From Eubacteriales Family XIII. Incertae Sedis bacterium (GTDB lineage: Bacteria; Bacillota_A; Clostridia; Peptostreptococcales; Anaerovoracaceae), in assembly GCA_031278145.1 (NCBI GenBank), contig JAITLA010000123.1, positions 1 to 7,306 on the forward strand: a DNA stretch of 7,306 nucleotides, given 5' to 3'. Shown piece by piece: positions 6,697-7,306 of this stretch (position 1 is its first letter; every line of letters begins with the position of its first letter). A model generated the notes under the pieces. That model saw only the letters and a program-made list of their open reading frames with translations, ran no database searches and was not told the origin of the DNA. Made by a program: the position numbers and the translations under genes.

Positions 6697-7089
6697 ATGC
6701 GAAAAGAAAAGATACACAGCGCCGCCGCGCCAGCCGCCATCGGCCCCTACGTGCAGGCCAACGCCTTCGGCAATCTCGTATTCACCTCGGGCCAGCTCCC
6801 GACGGACCCCGCGACGGGCGCGTTCGCGGGCGAGGGCATAGAGGCGCAGACCGAGCGGAGCCTGAACAACATCGCCGCCGTACTCGAGGCCGCCGGCAGC
6901 TCCATGAAAAATGTGCTGAAGACCACGGTATTTCTGAGCGATATCGACCATTTTGCGGCCATGAACGCCGTCTACGCCCGCTTCTTCGACGCGGACGCGC
7001 CGCCCGCGCGCTCCGCGGTCGAGGTCGCGCGCCTGCCCAAGGGGGCGCTCGTTGAGATAGAGGCCGTCGCCTACAGGGACGGGGCGTAA
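6697..7089 (+). CDS. ridA: RidA family enamine/imine deaminase
   Basis: RidA (YjgF/YER057c/UK114 family) is a small cytosolic trimer. It hydrolyses the reactive enamine/imine intermediates released by PLP enzymes such as threonine dehydratase, preventing damage to aminotransferases. At 130 residues the length is canonical. Features are AAIGPYVQA near the N-terminus, FTSGQLPTDPATG, and the C-terminal PPARSAVEVARLPKGALVEIEA, whose R105 is the carboxylate-binding arginine that marks the deaminating subgroup. The start is supported by AAAGGAG (6681-6687), which overlaps the end of leuB. With only four bases between the leuB stop and this ATG, it is almost surely the last gene of the T-box-controlled operon. 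The link to branched-chain amino acid synthesis is a reasonable inference. The substrate was not determined from the sequence. Confidence 0.95.
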   Translation: MRKEKIHSAAAPAAIGPYVQANAFGNLVFTSGQLPTDPATGAFAGEGIEAQTERSLNNIAAVLEAAGSSMKNVLKTTVFLSDIDHFAAMNAVYARFFDADAPPARSAVEVARLPKGALVEIEAVAYRDGA

Positions 7090-7123
7090 GGAAGCGCGAA
7101 AAAACAGAGGTCACTGACAAAGT

Positions 7124-7237
7124 ACACACGGGGACGGTTCTTTTGTGTATTGGGCAGGTTTGGTACTGTGGCCCGTGCCGGTAAATTGCGCAATTCCAAC
7201 ATTGTATGTGTTACACAAATGAACCGTCCCCATGTGT
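7124..7237. repeat. REPIN/MITE-like long inverted repeat after ridA
   Basis: Two 26-bp arms (7124-7149 and 7212-7237) are inverted copies of each other at 24 of 26 positions, with the core GGGGACGGTTC. They enclose a 62-bp spacer that contains the palindrome AATTGCGCAATT (7184-7195). The core GGGGACGGTTCTTTTGTGT resembles repeats I recall scattered in several Firmicutes genomes, often near REP-associated (Y1) transposases. No protein is encoded. In RNA it could form a long hairpin at the operon's end, but it lacks a proper U-tract. Confidence 0.8.
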
Positions 7238-7260
7238 TCTGCGCCCAATGCCGACTTTTT

Positions 7261-7289
7261 CAGTGGCCGCCTGTAGAGGCGGGGGACTG
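7261..7289. repeat. Two-tier hairpin at the window edge, possible IS200/IS605-type end
   Basis: The inner arms CCGCCT (7267-7272) and AGGCGG (7277-7282) enclose GTAG. The outer arms CAGT (7261-7264) and ACTG (7286-7289) flank them across a small G-rich internal loop. Shape and sequence resemble the hairpin at 235-263 and the right-end hairpins of IS605-type elements. A TTCAA at 7299-7303 could be an end signal. The element, if any, continues beyond the window. Confidence 0.45.
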
Positions 7290-7306
7290 ACGCCGTCGTT
7301 CAAACC

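Noticed and set aside
5571..6740. Long minus-strand open frame opposite leuB
   Set aside because: Same cause: GC-rich third positions in leuB suppress stop codons on the other strand. The translation has no recognisable motif.
7149..7249. Inverted pair ATTGGGC/GCCCAAT followed by TTTTT at 7255-7260 as the operon terminator
   Set aside because: The loop would be 87 bases, the T run does not directly follow the stem, and the larger 26-bp inverted repeat would compete. This is not a convincing intrinsic terminator.

Overview
The window looks like a high-GC, anaerobic-type member of the Bacillota (Clostridia or Negativicutes). This rests on a leucine operon led by a classical T-box leader, the short 'clostridial/archaeal' forms of LeuC and LeuD, strong GGAGG ribosome sites, and accessory genes (an Rpn-type transposase remnant and a DUF3990/DUF3791 cassette) of kinds common in gut and rumen Firmicutes. 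The assignment is an inference from gene style; no rRNA or species marker is present.

Region 1 (1-605) is a decayed gene for an Rpn/YhgA-like PD-(D/E)XK nuclease-transposase. Its frame is broken by a 92-bp insertion containing two hairpins and flanked by a 6-bp direct repeat. Removing 92 bp restores the frame exactly. The homology then stops abruptly, so the gene also seems to have lost its middle and tail. A good sigma-70 promoter lies in the degenerate end.

Region 2 (606-1620) is a compact three-gene cassette: a DUF3990 protein with ADP-ribosyltransferase-like motifs, an unrecognised small helical protein, and a small DUF3791-like protein. The genes overlap by 4 nt and 1 nt and appear translationally coupled. 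A sampled line is about 48% GC, against about 67% in a sampled line of the leu genes. The layout suggests a toxin-antitoxin or defence-like accessory module.

Region 3 (1621-2177) carries a strong promoter and a complete T-box riboswitch: Stem I with an AG-rich bulge, a CCGUUA box, the UGGUACCGCG antiterminator box and an intrinsic terminator. A CUC triplet sits in the likely specifier position, which fits sensing of uncharged tRNA-Leu.

Region 4 (2178-7089) is a tight operon leuA-leuC-leuD-leuB-ridA. LeuA condenses 2-ketoisovalerate with acetyl-CoA, LeuCD isomerises 2-isopropylmalate through a 4Fe-4S cluster, and LeuB oxidises and decarboxylates 3-isopropylmalate to the leucine keto acid. RidA probably protects the PLP-dependent steps of branched-chain amino acid metabolism from reactive enamines. 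LeuB is unusual in carrying Lys-Met where the family normally has the NAD-selecting Asp-Ile.

Region 5 (7090-7306) has no gene. It holds a 26-bp, near-perfect inverted repeat around a 62-bp spacer (REPIN/MITE-like), then a two-tier hairpin resembling the one inserted into the rpn remnant.
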